A stretch of 64,000 nt of DNA from Colwellia psychrerythraea (GCF_000764225.1 NZ_JQED01000005.1:248001-312000), one strand, 5' to 3'; numbered from the stretch's first letter, positions 36,332-45,278 are shown. Program-made: numbers and translations. Notes: generated from the letters alone by a model not told the origin.

Positions 36332-37400
36332 CGACTTGACCTCTAGTAGGCTGAATATCTACAATGGGATTAAGATCGCTTAGCGACGAGAACGCACTTT
36401 CACCATCATGTGTAATCATGCGCACTTCTGGTATTAAAGAGACTGAAAATTTTTCTTTGACTTTTCGTTGAATATATTTAGCTAAACTAATGATATCTGT
36501 TCCTAAGTCACTGTCGTAATTTACTAAAACTAAGGCTTGATGCTGATGAACTCCAACACCACCATGGCGAAAACCTTTTAATCCTGCTTGATCTATTAAC
36601 CAACCCGCTGCTAATTTTATCTCACCATTACTTTGCGGGTAATAAGGAATTGTTGGATATTTCTGTTGTAAGTGAGCAAAATCTAATTCACTTACCAAGG
36701 GGTTTTTAAAAAAACTACCCGCATTTGGTAAATCTTTTGGGTCAGGTAACTTGCTACTACGTAGTGCAATGACTTTCGCCATAACCTGCTCAGCAGTACT
36801 CTCTTTTGCAAGCATATCTAAACCCGCATAGGAGAGGTTTGCTTGCCACTTCTTAGGAAAGTTAAAAGTCACCTGAGTAATTAAACCTTTGTTATAACTT
36901 TCTTGCTTAAAAATACTATCACGATAGGCAAAACGACAAGCTTGTTTAGTGATTGAATGCATTGCTTTACTTGCAAATTCATACCACTGTATTTCTTGAC
37001 AAAAGTCAGCAAACTCGACTCCGTAAGCACCAATATTTTGTACCGGTGCGGCACCAACGCTACCAGGAATCAAGGCTAAATTCTCTAAGCCATAAATGCC
37101 TTGTTCTAAACAAAAACACACCAAATCATGCCAGTTCTCTGCAGCGCCAACCGTAACAATAAAGTGATCATCTTGTTCAGAAACCTCAATACCGTTAAAT
37201 TTTGGCCGAATAATAATGGGTGCTTGAGACTCGACAAACAAGGTATTACTGCCCTCGCCTAGGATGTAGAAATTTTCAGCCGATAAATCAGGTAATTGCT
37301 GCAGTTCTATCAAAGAACTTGGGAAAAAGATGCGTGAGCAACTCGCCTTCAGATTAAAGCTGTTATTGCTTTTTAAGGAGTAATTGTGATTAGAGTGCAT
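36324..37400 (-). CDS. murB: UDP-N-acetylenolpyruvoylglucosamine reductase
   Basis: About 358 residues. It is the NADPH- and FAD-dependent second step of UDP-MurNAc synthesis. [10 protein letters not shown] near residue 47, [17 protein letters not shown] near 113, the proton-donor region [10 protein letters not shown] near 227, and a C-terminal PEVRMI are all present, as in type I MurB. The frame extends to an ATG at 37430. The start at 37398-37400 ([15 protein letters not shown]) fits family alignments better. Last promoter-proximal gene of the murB-birA-coaX unit. Confidence 0.95.
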   Translation of the reverse strand: MHSNHNYSLKSNNSFNLKASCSRIFFPSSLIELQQLPDLSAENFYILGEGSNTLFVESQAPIIIRPKFNGIEVSEQDDHFIVTVGAAENWHDLVCFCLEQGIYGLENLALIPGSVGAAPVQNIGAYGVEFADFCQEIQWYEFASKAMHSITKQACRFAYRDSIFKQESYNKGLITQVTFNFPKKWQANLSYAGLDMLAKESTAEQVMAKVIALRSSKLPDPKDLPNAGSFFKNPLVSELDFAHLQQKYPTIPYYPQSNGEIKLAAGWLIDQAGLKGFRHGGVGVHQHQALVLVNYDSDLGTDIISLAKYIQRKVKEKFSVSLIPEVRMITHDGESAFSSLSDLNPIVDIQPTRGQVDD

Positions 37401-37548
37401 AGCCACGAAAATGAAAAATGAAAGAATCATTATTGTACTGAAAAATCAACTCAACTCCAATTATTCAGTACGATTAACTAAGATAAGATAACAAAGGATT
37501 TCTTGCCACCTTATCTGAATAAATGCTTTATTTTACGCTACAGTGGGA

Positions 37549-38205
37549 CTATATGCGCAGCAGAACATCGTTTAGTGCTAAACGAGATTTGGGTAACTTA
37601 GCATTAAAATCATCTTCAGGGTGGTGATAACCAATCGCTAAGGCAACATCACATTGATAGCCATCAAGCTCTTTACTGAACTCTTTATTTACTAGATCAA
37701 TATCAATACCTTCCATTGGCGTCGAATCAATATTAAGTCGAGCCAATATATGTAAGGTGTTACCTAACGCTAAATATGTTTGTGCTTTGGTCCATGTACT
37801 GGTGTCACCTGTATCACTGGTATTAAGCTCAGCAAATAAGAAGCCACCAAAGGCTGCTTCACGTTTATCTGGCGCTGTACGTTTATCGACAATACCTTTA
37901 TCGACGACCTTGGCATAGTCATCACGATTATATTTAGGGTTATAAGCAAATAAAATAATCTGCGAGCTATCAAATACATGCGGTTGATTATAATGATGCA
38001 TATTGGCAAATGTTTTACTCATACGTGTTTTCGCTTCATCACTTTCGAGTACGATAAACTTCCATGGCTGTGAGTTAATAGAAGAAGCGGAAAGGCGCAT
38101 GGCTTCATACAAGACATCTAAGTCTGCTTGGGGGATCTTTCTTGTTGCGTCGTATTTTTTTACCGTATGGCGGCGGGCAAGATCTTCGATAATAGGGTGA
38201 GTCAT
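37549..38205 (-). CDS. NfsB-like NAD(P)H nitroreductase
   Basis: About 218 residues. An FMN-dependent oxidoreductase that reduces nitro compounds or quinones, or regenerates flavins. RRHTVKKYDATRKIP near the start, the FMN-binding SSINSQPWKFIV near residue 41-52, and CDVALAIGYHHPEDD near the C terminus are typical of the NfsB/FRaseI type. The start MTHPIIEDL at 38203-38205 is preferred over an ATG 30 bases upstream because homologues begin there and GGAA precedes it. Confidence 0.87.
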   Translation of the reverse strand: MTHPIIEDLARRHTVKKYDATRKIPQADLDVLYEAMRLSASSINSQPWKFIVLESDEAKTRMSKTFANMHHYNQPHVFDSSQIILFAYNPKYNRDDYAKVVDKGIVDKRTAPDKREAAFGGFLFAELNTSDTGDTSTWTKAQTYLALGNTLHILARLNIDSTPMEGIDIDLVNKEFSKELDGYQCDVALAIGYHHPEDDFNAKLPKSRLALNDVLLRI

Positions 38206-38331
38206 AGTGATTCCATCAAGAAAAGTAATATCCACATAAGGTAGTCTCTATATCATTGAGATTCAATGGCGCTAAGCTAAGTTTTTACTTTAGCGCCATT
38301 TTTCTTACAGAAGTATTATTTCGTACATAGG

Positions 38332-39315
38332 TTACTTATTTACGTCAACAACAACTCGGCCCGTTACTTCACCTTTAAGTAACTTCTCAGCGACCTCAAT
38401 AGAAGATGCTAAACTAATCACTTCTGCTATCGATTCCATTTCCGTTGCAGGTAATATTTCAGCTAATTTTTTCCATGCTGCCACTCTATCTGCTCTTGGA
38501 CGCATCACACTATCAACGCCTAATAAGGAAACACCTCGTAAAATAAATGGTGCAACGGTAGCAGGTAAATCCATGCCTTGCGCTAAACCACACGCCGCGA
38601 CAGCACCGCCATATTGGATACTTGCACAGACGTTAGCAAGAGTATGGCTACCGATAGAATCAATTGCGCCCGCCCATTTTTCTTTCATTAAGGGTTTACC
38701 TTGCGCTGATAATTCTTCTCTGTCTATTATCTCACTTGCACCTAAATCATATAAATACTCATGTTGTTTATTACTGCCTGTTGAAGCGACAACTGTGTAA
38801 CCCATCAAGGAAAGTAGTTTCACTGCAAAGCTACCAACGCCGCCAGTGGCACCTGTCACAAGAATTTTGCCACTTTGTGGATTAATGCCGCCCTTTTCCA
38901 ATGCTTGAATGCATAACATAGCAGTATAACCAGCGGTACCAATTTCCATGGCCTGCAGAGGTGAAATGGCTTCAGGTAAAGGAATTAACCAATCACTGTT
39001 TACTTTTGCTTTTTGAGATAAGCCACCCATATGTTTTTCACCAACACCAAAACCATTTAGCAATACCTTATCGCCGACCTTAAACTCATCACTTTCACTG
39101 TGCTCAACAATACCACTGAAATCTACCCCAGGTATCATAGGGAAGCTTCTTACCACAGGCGCTTTGCCAGTAATCGCTAGCGCATCTTTGTAATTCAAGG
39201 TGCTATAGAGGACTTTTACTGAGACATTACCTTGAGATAAACTTTCCTCAGCTAATTCAGTGATTGATGTTTTGTAGCCATTTTCATCTTTATTTACCAG
39301 TAAACAATTAAACAT
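38332..39315 (-). CDS. acuI: Acrylyl-CoA reductase AcuI/YhdH family
   Basis: About 327 residues. A zinc-independent medium-chain reductase. AcuI/YhdH enzymes reduce toxic acrylyl-CoA to propionyl-CoA with NADPH, a step in acrylate and DMSP metabolism. LYSTLNYKDALAITGKAPV near residue 37 and the nucleotide-binding GATGGVGSFAVKLL near 151 are typical. The ATG at 39313-39315 has GGAGG five bases upstream; a longer frame starting at 39327 would swallow that site and is rejected. An operator shared with the neighbouring TetR gene lies in its leader at 39330-39344. Confidence 0.85.
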   Translation of the reverse strand: MFNCLLVNKDENGYKTSITELAEESLSQGNVSVKVLYSTLNYKDALAITGKAPVVRSFPMIPGVDFSGIVEHSESDEFKVGDKVLLNGFGVGEKHMGGLSQKAKVNSDWLIPLPEAISPLQAMEIGTAGYTAMLCIQALEKGGINPQSGKILVTGATGGVGSFAVKLLSLMGYTVVASTGSNKQHEYLYDLGASEIIDREELSAQGKPLMKEKWAGAIDSIGSHTLANVCASIQYGGAVAACGLAQGMDLPATVAPFILRGVSLLGVDSVMRPRADRVAAWKKLAEILPATEMESIAEVISLASSIEVAEKLLKGEVTGRVVVDVNK

Positions 39316-39329
39316 ATGAACCTCCAATA

Positions 39330-39344
39330 TAGACCGGTCGTCTA
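39330..39344. promoter_or_regulatory. TetR-type operator in front of acuI
   Basis: TAGACCGGTCGTCTA is an inverted repeat (TAGAC...GTCTA). A near-identical 15-mer occurs upstream of the TetR gene. It lies 15 bases before the acuI ATG. The motif resembles NemR/AcuR-type operators. Confidence 0.65.
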
Positions 39345-39360
39345 TTAATTAATAAAAAAA

Positions 39361-39984
39361 TTATTTTTTCAACAAAAGTAAGTAATGATTGATAAAAAGA
39401 TCAATCGGCTGAGTTGTTTGTACTAATTTGCAGCGACTCACCGCGCCTTCCCAGCCAATCCAAAAAAACTCTGCTAACAAGTGACGTTCTTCTTGCTCGG
39501 TATCAGGGTAAAGCACCTTGAGATGGTCAGAGATTTTACGCTGCCAGCCCCGCATTACCATGGCCAACTTTTCGCGGTGGCTATCAGGTAGTACTGCAAT
39601 TTCTTGCTCAAGGTTCCCCACTAAACAACCTCGATTAAAATTATATCGTTCGATACCCGCTTTAGCATCTTCAACAAAACTCAGTAATCTTTGTTCGGGA
39701 GCTAGCTGGTCATTTTTTAAATGTGAATCAAGCTTACGACTGAAATAACTGTTGTAGTAATCAATTACCGCTAAGCCAAAGACTTCTTTGTTGGCAAAGT
39801 AATGATAAAAGGATCCTTTGGGTACGGACACTTTTTTTAAAATTTGCTCTAAACCTGATGAAGCAAAGCCAAATTGCGTAAAGTGCTCAACGCCACTACT
39901 GATTAATTCAGTTTTGGTATTAGTAGTATCTCGACCAGACTTAGGCGGTCGACCTCTTCTCTTTTTAATAGTATCTAATTGCAT
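39361..39984 (-). CDS. TetR-family repressor, probable regulator of acuI
   Basis: 207 residues. An N-terminal basic leader (KKRRGRPPKSGRD) precedes a TetR helix-turn-helix (residues about 24-70; LEQILKKVSVPKGSFYHYFANKEVFG). The ligand domain has conserved cysteines including RGCLVGN near residue 119 and a C-terminal Cys near 186. The RGRPPK leader and the acuI neighbour suggest an AcuR/NemR-like sensor of acrylate or other electrophiles. It is cotranscribed with acuI (45 bases apart), and both have the same operator. Confidence 0.85.
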   Translation of the reverse strand: MQLDTIKKRRGRPPKSGRDTTNTKTELISSGVEHFTQFGFASSGLEQILKKVSVPKGSFYHYFANKEVFGLAVIDYYNSYFSRKLDSHLKNDQLAPEQRLLSFVEDAKAGIERYNFNRGCLVGNLEQEIAVLPDSHREKLAMVMRGWQRKISDHLKVLYPDTEQEERHLLAEFFWIGWEGAVSRCKLVQTTQPIDLFINHYLLLLKK

Positions 39985-39994
39985 AAAACCATAT

Positions 39995-40009
39995 TAGACC
40001 GATCGTCTA
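39995..40009. promoter_or_regulatory. TetR-type operator in front of the TetR gene
   Basis: TAGACCGATCGTCTA differs from the acuI operator at one base. It lies 11 bases before the regulator's ATG, so binding would block its own transcription or translation start region. Confidence 0.65.
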
Positions 40010-40202
40010 TTTAATTGCAAGCATTACTTTGTATAAATAGTAAACAAAGGAATAACCTCAACGATTTCTAACATGGTCAAATAGACTATTTTGATGGTTA
40101 ATTTAACTAAAAAGTTAAATTAATTTTTTACTCTTGATTTTAAGAAAATCACATAAAAAATTATATGCATTATTTATCAACAACTTAAATGATTAATGCT
40201 CT

Positions 40203-40219
40203 TTGGCACAGCACTTGTA
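40203..40219 (+). promoter_or_regulatory. Sigma-54-like promoter of the psp operon
   Basis: TTGGCAC-N5-TTGTA matches the -24/-12 pattern TGGCAC-N5-TTGCA except for one base in the -12 element. It lies 110 bases before the first gene of the operon. psp operons of other gammaproteobacteria are controlled by sigma-54 and PspF, which supports the call. No pspF gene is in the window. Confidence 0.55.
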
Positions 40220-40312
40220 ATAACTATGACATACCAAGTGATGTTTAACATCAAAATAGAAAACTTACACTACAACGTAACCAACAAATACAAAGAGAAG
40301 AAGGAATTTATT

Positions 40313-40639
40313 ATGAGCACATTTAACATGACTACAAATACTAGCAGCAAAATTAAAGATGTAAGCCTTGCATTAGTACTTATCGGATCTTTACTAGGTG
40401 CCACACTAAGCACTAGCGTTAATGCAGCCCCGTTACCTAATGTTGAAAAAACGGTAAGCGATTTCATTGTTGCTCAAGGAGAGAAAATGATTACTGAATT
40501 GAATACACAATTACAGCAATCAATTAATAAAGAAATTGAAGAATACACCGTTAACTTTTCATTTGATAATGCGTCAAGCTGGTTAGCAGCAGAAGAAGTA
40601 AAAGAAACGACACCGACAGTTGAAGACAATGCTAAGTAG
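40313..40639 (+). CDS. Small exported protein heading the psp operon
   Basis: About 108 residues. A hydrophobic signal (SLALVLIGSLLGATLSTSVNA, ending near residue 37) is followed by a short, acidic, largely helical mature part rich in Glu, Gln and Asn (TQLQQSINKEIEEYTVNF). I do not recognise the family. The ATG at 40313 has AAGAAGGAA upstream and is preferred over an earlier in-frame ATG at 40196, which overlaps the sigma-54-like promoter. It lies between that promoter and pspA, so it is probably induced with the phage-shock response. Confidence 0.65.
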   Translation: MSTFNMTTNTSSKIKDVSLALVLIGSLLGATLSTSVNAAPLPNVEKTVSDFIVAQGEKMITELNTQLQQSINKEIEEYTVNFSFDNASSWLAAEEVKETTPTVEDNAK

Positions 40640-40670
40640 TAAATTAAGTCACTAACATAACTTTTAACAA

Positions 40671-40707
40671 ACTTAATAACATGTAATTTAATTGCACGTT
40701 ATTAAGT
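40671..40707 (+). promoter_or_regulatory. Long hairpin between the small exported gene and pspA
   Basis: ACTTAATAACATG (40671-40683) pairs with CACGTTATTAAGT (40695-40707) with one mismatch. No T-run follows. It could set the ratio of the two products by partial termination or by RNA processing. Confidence 0.45.
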
Positions 40708-40757
40708 TACCACACTAAATAATTAAATTAAGTATCGAAAATAAGCAGGAGAAAATT

Positions 40758-41420
40758 ATGGGATTATTCAGCCGTTTTACCGACATTGTTAATGCAAATT
40801 TAAACAGCATGTTAGACAAAGCCGAGCATCCAGAAAAAATGATTCGTATGATCATTGGCGAAATGGAAGAAACTTTAATTGAAGTACGTTCAACTGCAGC
40901 TAAAAATATTGCTGAACAAAAAACCTTAACAAGAAAAGTTAAAGCGACTCAGGAAGGCATAGCGCACTGGCATGAAAAAGCTGAACTTGCCTTAAATAAG
41001 GGCCGTGAAGATTTAGCGAAATCAGCATTGGCGCAAAAACATAAATGCCAAGCGGAGTTAACTCAGCTAGATGAAGAAAACGCACAATTATCCGATTTGT
41101 TAATCGCAATACAAGAAGATGCACAACGCTTGCAAAATAAACTTAACGAAGCAAAACGTCGTCAAGAAGCACTACGCCTTCGTCAAGAATCTGCTGAAGT
41201 AAGATTAAAGGTGCGCGAAAAAGCGGTGGTTCACAATATTGATGAAGCAATGGCCAAATTTGAACGTTACCAACAGAAAATTGATCATCTTGAAGCACAA
41301 GTTGAGTCTTATGATTTAACTGAGAATAAAGATTTATCAACACAGATATCTGAACTTGAACAAGACGACAACATTGAAGCGGAATTAGCTGAAATGAAAA
41401 AGAAAGTTGTTAACGCTTAA
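40758..41420 (+). CDS. pspA: Phage-shock protein A
   Basis: 220 residues, nearly all helical coiled coil (for example TLTRKVKATQEGIAHWHEK and KAVVHNIDEAMAKFERYQQ). PspA binds stressed inner membrane as a scaffold that limits proton leakage, and in many species also inhibits PspF. The N terminus MGLFSRFTDIVNANLNSMLDKAEHP is diagnostic of the PspA/IM30 family. AGGAGA precedes the ATG. Confidence 0.95.
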   Translation: MGLFSRFTDIVNANLNSMLDKAEHPEKMIRMIIGEMEETLIEVRSTAAKNIAEQKTLTRKVKATQEGIAHWHEKAELALNKGREDLAKSALAQKHKCQAELTQLDEENAQLSDLLIAIQEDAQRLQNKLNEAKRRQEALRLRQESAEVRLKVREKAVVHNIDEAMAKFERYQQKIDHLEAQVESYDLTENKDLSTQISELEQDDNIEAELAEMKKKVVNA

Positions 41421-41451
41421 ATTTAATAGCACCACGATAAATGAACTAAAA

Positions 41452-41472
41452 GCCTTCGCTAGTTTTGAAGGC
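41452..41472 (+). terminator. Short hairpin between pspA and pspC
   Basis: GCCTTC (41452-41457) pairs with GAAGGC (41467-41472), followed by AATCATTTTT. It is a possible attenuator that leaves pspA more abundant than pspC. Confidence 0.4.
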
Positions 41473-41527
41473 AATCATTTTTAAAAAGTAACGCTGTAAA
41501 GAAATAATGCAAAATTAAGGAGTTCCC

Positions 41528-41758
41528 ATGAGATATGATCGAGAATATTCGAGTATAAAAAGTGTTCGTCAAACATTATGTAAAGACGTAGCAAATAAAA
41601 AATTGACTGGTGTCTGTGCAGGCATTGCCAAATATTATGACTTCCCTCGATTAGCTGTACGTATTGCCGCTATTGCTGCACTGATTATGTTACCCGTAGT
41701 CACAGGTGTTGCCTATGTCGTAGCAAGCATGTTGCTACCTAACAGCAAGTATTACTAA
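41528..41758 (+). CDS. pspC: PspC-domain membrane protein
   Basis: 76 residues, a minimal PspC. The PspC domain motif KKLTGVCAGIAKYYDFPRLAVRI covers residues about 24-46, and one membrane helix follows (AAIAALIMLPVVTGVAYVVAS). PspC senses envelope stress and helps recruit PspA. The long C-terminal region of E. coli PspC is absent, and no pspB gene lies between pspA and pspC. Confidence 0.85.
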   Translation: MRYDREYSSIKSVRQTLCKDVANKKLTGVCAGIAKYYDFPRLAVRIAAIAALIMLPVVTGVAYVVASMLLPNSKYY

Positions 41759-41786
41759 TTTTCATGTCGACAAAAGTGAGGAACCT

Positions 41787-42143
41787 ATGAGCTTCTTTAA
41801 ATCTTTAATACTGGCCATTTTCGCAACTATCTTCTTAACCTATGTTTTTGGTGTTGGCATGTTGGAGTTAATGGACATGCATGTAATGCTAGACGGTGAG
41901 TCTGTTGAGCCGCTAAAAGCAATAGGGGTTTCTGCTTTGGTAGTTGTGGTATTAGTGGTGGCGGCATTAGGGATTGTCTTAAGTGTTTTTGGTGGCCTAA
42001 TATTCATTAGCTTGATTATCTTTGGCAGCATAGCCATGGTAACCGTCGGCGTATTTTGGCCAATTTTATTAATGGCTGTTGTTATTTGGCTTTTTACTCG
42101 AAATAACAGTAGTCGAAACAAAAGCACTAGGCAATACACTTAG
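41787..42143 (+). CDS. Small membrane protein downstream of pspC
   Basis: 118 residues with three hydrophobic stretches (residues about 7-25, 46-72 and 74-105) and a basic, Ser/Asn-rich tail (TRNNSSRNKSTRQYT). Not recognised as PspB, PspD or PspG. It starts 28 bases after pspC with GTGAGGA upstream and is probably the last gene of the psp operon. Confidence 0.7.
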   Translation: MSFFKSLILAIFATIFLTYVFGVGMLELMDMHVMLDGESVEPLKAIGVSALVVVVLVVAALGIVLSVFGGLIFISLIIFGSIAMVTVGVFWPILLMAVVIWLFTRNNSSRNKSTRQYT

Positions 42144-42190
42144 TGCTCAGTAAGAGTAGTTATAATTTCCAAACTAAACTCAGGCCTTTA

Positions 42191-42925
42191 TTAGAAAAAT
42201 TTAGCTAGGATATTTTTACATTCATCCGACTTAACCAAATGAGAAAAGGCTTGGCTTTCTGCACTAATAACTTGGCTTAAAGCGGCTTTGTTTGCTTGAC
42301 GAATTAACTTTCTGCTGGTCATCACTGACTCAACAGGCAAATTGGCAATGGTTAAAGCAACATCAGCAGTAAGTGCTAACAACTCATCGGGCTGACACGT
42401 TTGGTTAGTGATACCATAACTCAATGCTTGCTCTGCGTTAAATGTATTGCCAAGCACCATTAATTCAAAAGCTTTATTTGGGCCGACTTTTTGAGTTAAT
42501 AACAAACTAGAACCCGCTTCAGGGCACAAACCTAGTTGGGTAAACGGTAGTTTAAATTTACTATTTGTGGCTGCAATAACCATGTCACAATGCAATAATA
42601 ATGTTGTGCCAATACCCACGGCAACGCCAGCAACACCGGCAACTAGTGGTTTAGTAAATTCAGACAGCACTTTAACAAAATCTAAGGCGGCTAGTTCATC
42701 ATCAGCAGAACATTGAATAAAGTCATGCAAATCATTACCCGCACAAAAACACTGTTCATTTCCTTGAATGACAACGCAATGAATGCTTGAAGTTTGTTCT
42801 GCATAGGCAAAATACTGACAAAGTTGCTTATACATATCATTTGTTAAAGCATTTTTTTTATCAAAACGGTTCAAAGTAATGGTAAAAACACCTTGCTTTT
42901 CTGTTGTTAAAATCAAATTATTCAT
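42191..42925 (-). CDS. Enoyl-CoA hydratase/isomerase family protein
   Basis: 244 residues of the crotonase fold. The oxyanion-hole segments are visible as FCAGNDLHDF near residue 60 and AGVAVGIGTTLLLHCDMVIA near 99. Members hydrate or isomerise acyl-CoA esters. The NDLHDF sequence and FTQLGLCPEAGSS resemble the ECI/PaaG-type isomerases, but the substrate is uncertain. Single gene, convergent with the psp operon. Confidence 0.85.
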   Translation of the reverse strand: MNNLILTTEKQGVFTITLNRFDKKNALTNDMYKQLCQYFAYAEQTSSIHCVVIQGNEQCFCAGNDLHDFIQCSADDELAALDFVKVLSEFTKPLVAGVAGVAVGIGTTLLLHCDMVIAATNSKFKLPFTQLGLCPEAGSSLLLTQKVGPNKAFELMVLGNTFNAEQALSYGITNQTCQPDELLALTADVALTIANLPVESVMTSRKLIRQANKAALSQVISAESQAFSHLVKSDECKNILAKFF

Positions 42926-43017
42926 TTGCCACCAGTTTAGTTACATAGGTTTATCAATACGATTGATATAAGATATAGTCAAACAATAATACTTGTTATC
43001 AGGGATGTATAGTTACA

Positions 43018-43461
43018 ATGAGAAATATTCATTATAGAAAAGTCGCTATCTTTTTTACTTTATTGTTCGCAATGACAAGTAATGTCTACGCGACAAGTGC
43101 AATTACCGTTACCGATGGCTATGTTAAGGCAAGCATACCTGGCAGCGAGGTGACGGCTTCTTATATGACCATAAACAATACTAGTGATAACGCAATTACC
43201 TTACAGAAAGTTAGTAGTGTCATCTCAGATCGCATTGAAATTCATGAACACAGTATGGCTGATGGGATGATGCGAATGCGTGAGGTAGGTGAAATTACCA
43301 TTAAAGCTAACAGCGAAGTCGTGCTGCAACCTTCAGGATTGCATCTTATGATTTTTTCATTAAAACAACAAATAACGGAAAAAGATGTTATTACATTAAC
43401 ATTATACTTTTCTAATGACACTGAAGTTAAAATTCAATTACCTGTTCTTAAGTATAAATAG
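43018..43461 (+). CDS. PCu(A)C-family periplasmic copper chaperone
   Basis: 147 residues with a signal peptide ending near VYA (residue 26). The PCuAC/DUF461 fold has the copper site residues H77 and/or H79 in IHEHSM, followed by the MMRMREV methionines, and a C-terminal HLM in SGLHLMIF. These proteins carry Cu(I) to cytochrome oxidase or other cuproenzymes. In this genome, which also has NosZ, it is a candidate copper donor. First gene of a three-gene unit with DUF2333 and a beta-barrel protein. Confidence 0.87.
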   Translation: MRNIHYRKVAIFFTLLFAMTSNVYATSAITVTDGYVKASIPGSEVTASYMTINNTSDNAITLQKVSSVISDRIEIHEHSMADGMMRMREVGEITIKANSEVVLQPSGLHLMIFSLKQQITEKDVITLTLYFSNDTEVKIQLPVLKYK

Positions 43462-43494
43462 TACAATACTAACAACCTCATCCTTGGAGTGGAT

Positions 43495-44490
43495 ATGAAA
43501 ACAATGTTTTCTACAAAATCAATTGTCTGGGCCTTTACTGGCATATTTTTTCTTCTATATGGCATTGGTGTTTATTGGAGTACTACACCTTCAGCCATCA
43601 ATATACACGCTGAAGTAACACAGGCTGCCAAAGCTGAAAATGTTGCTCCTGTTGTGGGCTATACCACTACAACGGCTTTAATAAAAGTTAGTGAAGCATT
43701 ATTAAATAAGCCTGGTGGTTATTTATCAAATGACATCATGCCGCCGTCACTTTTTTTAGATAACATGCCTGCTTGGGAATTCGGTGTATTAGAAATGGTA
43801 CGAGATTTAGCATTAGTGATGCGTAAAGATTTTAGCCGTTCACAGTCTCAATCACTGGTTAATAAACATTTACTTGAAGCACAACCACGCTTTAATATCG
43901 ACAGTAAAAGTTGGGCAGTTCCTAGTGCAGAGTCTGAATATAGTGCAGCGATTAAACAGCTGTATGCCTACCGCAGTGCATTGGTCAGCAGCGATGGCAA
44001 TAACAAGGCTCAGTTTTATGCCCGTGCCGATAACCTGCGTGCCTATATTGAAGAAGTCCAAAAACGTTTAGGTAGTTATTCACATCGCTTAAGCTTAAGT
44101 GTTGGTCGTGAACAAGTGAATACTGACTTAGCTGGTGATAAACCTGCTGAACAATCTAGCCAAGGTGTTTCTCATTTACAGCTACAAACAAGTTGGTGGC
44201 AAATAGATGATGTATTCTATGAAGCCCGTGGTGCTACTTGGGCGTTGCTTCAGCTACTGAAAGCCATTGAGATAGATTTTAATAGCGTGTTAGAAAACAA
44301 AAATGCCAAAATTAGCTTACAGCAAATTATTCGTGAGCTAGAGGCCAGCCAAGAGTCAATATGGAGCCCAATGATTCTAAACGGCAGTGGCTTTGGTACC
44401 CTTGCCAATCATTCATTGGTAATGGCTAATTATATTTCTCGCGCAAATGCAGCTTTAATCGATTTAAATGAACTTTTAACCAAAGGATAA
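43495..44490 (+). CDS. DUF2333 family membrane-anchored protein
   Basis: About 331 residues. One N-terminal membrane anchor (SIVWAFTGIFFLLYGIGVYW) is followed by a periplasmic domain. Conserved blocks NKPGGYLSNDIMPPSLFLDNMP and WWQIDDVFYEARGATWALLQLLKA mark the DUF2333 family, whose function is unknown. The ATG at 43495 has TGGAG five bases upstream; a GTG two codons earlier is also possible. It lies 33 bases after the copper-chaperone gene. Confidence 0.8.
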   Translation: MKTMFSTKSIVWAFTGIFFLLYGIGVYWSTTPSAINIHAEVTQAAKAENVAPVVGYTTTTALIKVSEALLNKPGGYLSNDIMPPSLFLDNMPAWEFGVLEMVRDLALVMRKDFSRSQSQSLVNKHLLEAQPRFNIDSKSWAVPSAESEYSAAIKQLYAYRSALVSSDGNNKAQFYARADNLRAYIEEVQKRLGSYSHRLSLSVGREQVNTDLAGDKPAEQSSQGVSHLQLQTSWWQIDDVFYEARGATWALLQLLKAIEIDFNSVLENKNAKISLQQIIRELEASQESIWSPMILNGSGFGTLANHSLVMANYISRANAALIDLNELLTKG

Positions 44491-44494
44491 TGAC

Positions 44495-45247
44495 ATGAAA
44501 AAAACTTTACTCGCTGGCAGCTTAGCGGCACTAATGTGTGGTACTGCCCAAGCCGATACACTTTTAGGTTTATATATCGGAGGCCAAATTTGGTCAAATG
44601 ATGCCAGCGGTAGCTTTGGTGAAGGATCTGATAATCAGTCTGTTTTTGAGTTTGATGATGAAAATCAAGGCAGCTTTTATGTTGCTTTTGAGCATCCAAT
44701 CCCATTAATTCCTAATATTAAAATAGCATCAACAACACTTGATACCGTTGGTGGAACTCAAATAACAGAAAGTTTTAAGTTTGACCAGGTCATTTACCCG
44801 GCTGGCACAACATTAGATACAACCCTTGATGCTAGCTTTGTTGATTACACGCTTTATTACGAAGTATTAGATAATGACTTATTAACGTTTGATTTCGGTT
44901 TAACCGCACGTGATCTGGATTCTTACATTAAAGTAGCAGAGTCAGATAGTAACAGCAGTGATCTAGATGTCTCTGGTATTATCCCAATGGCTTACGTGTC
45001 TACCATTATCGGTTTGCCACTGACCGGCTTAAATGTTTTCGCCGAAGCTAACTTTATTAGTTATGACGACCAAACGATTTATGACGCACAAATTGGCGTA
45101 AGCTATGCGCTTTTAGACAATGTTGCTGTCGATTTGGATGTAACACTTGGCTACCGCACATTAAAATTAGAATTAAACGATTTAGATGATTTTTACAGTG
45201 ATTTAACCTACGACGGTTTCTTTGCTGGCGCAGTGATTCACTTCTAG
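44495..45247 (+). CDS. TIGR04219-type outer-membrane beta-barrel protein
   Basis: 250 residues with a signal peptide ending AQA-D (residue 20). The mature part opens with LLGLYIGGQIW and alternates amphipathic strands. It contains many aspartates (for example LELNDLDDFYSDLTYDGFF) and ends in an aromatic FFAGAVIHF, as expected for an outer-membrane barrel. It follows DUF2333 with a 4-base gap, so the pair is probably coupled. Confidence 0.78.
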   Translation: MKKTLLAGSLAALMCGTAQADTLLGLYIGGQIWSNDASGSFGEGSDNQSVFEFDDENQGSFYVAFEHPIPLIPNIKIASTTLDTVGGTQITESFKFDQVIYPAGTTLDTTLDASFVDYTLYYEVLDNDLLTFDFGLTARDLDSYIKVAESDSNSSDLDVSGIIPMAYVSTIIGLPLTGLNVFAEANFISYDDQTIYDAQIGVSYALLDNVAVDLDVTLGYRTLKLELNDLDDFYSDLTYDGFFAGAVIHF

Positions 45248-45278
45248 AGTCAGGCTTTTAAACCAGAGCAAGATACTA

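Noticed and set aside
37431..37548. Looked for tRNA genes near murB-birA and around tuf, as in some gammaproteobacteria
   Set aside because: No cloverleaf or T-arm consensus was seen; only a small TACTGAA/TTCAGTA inverted repeat.
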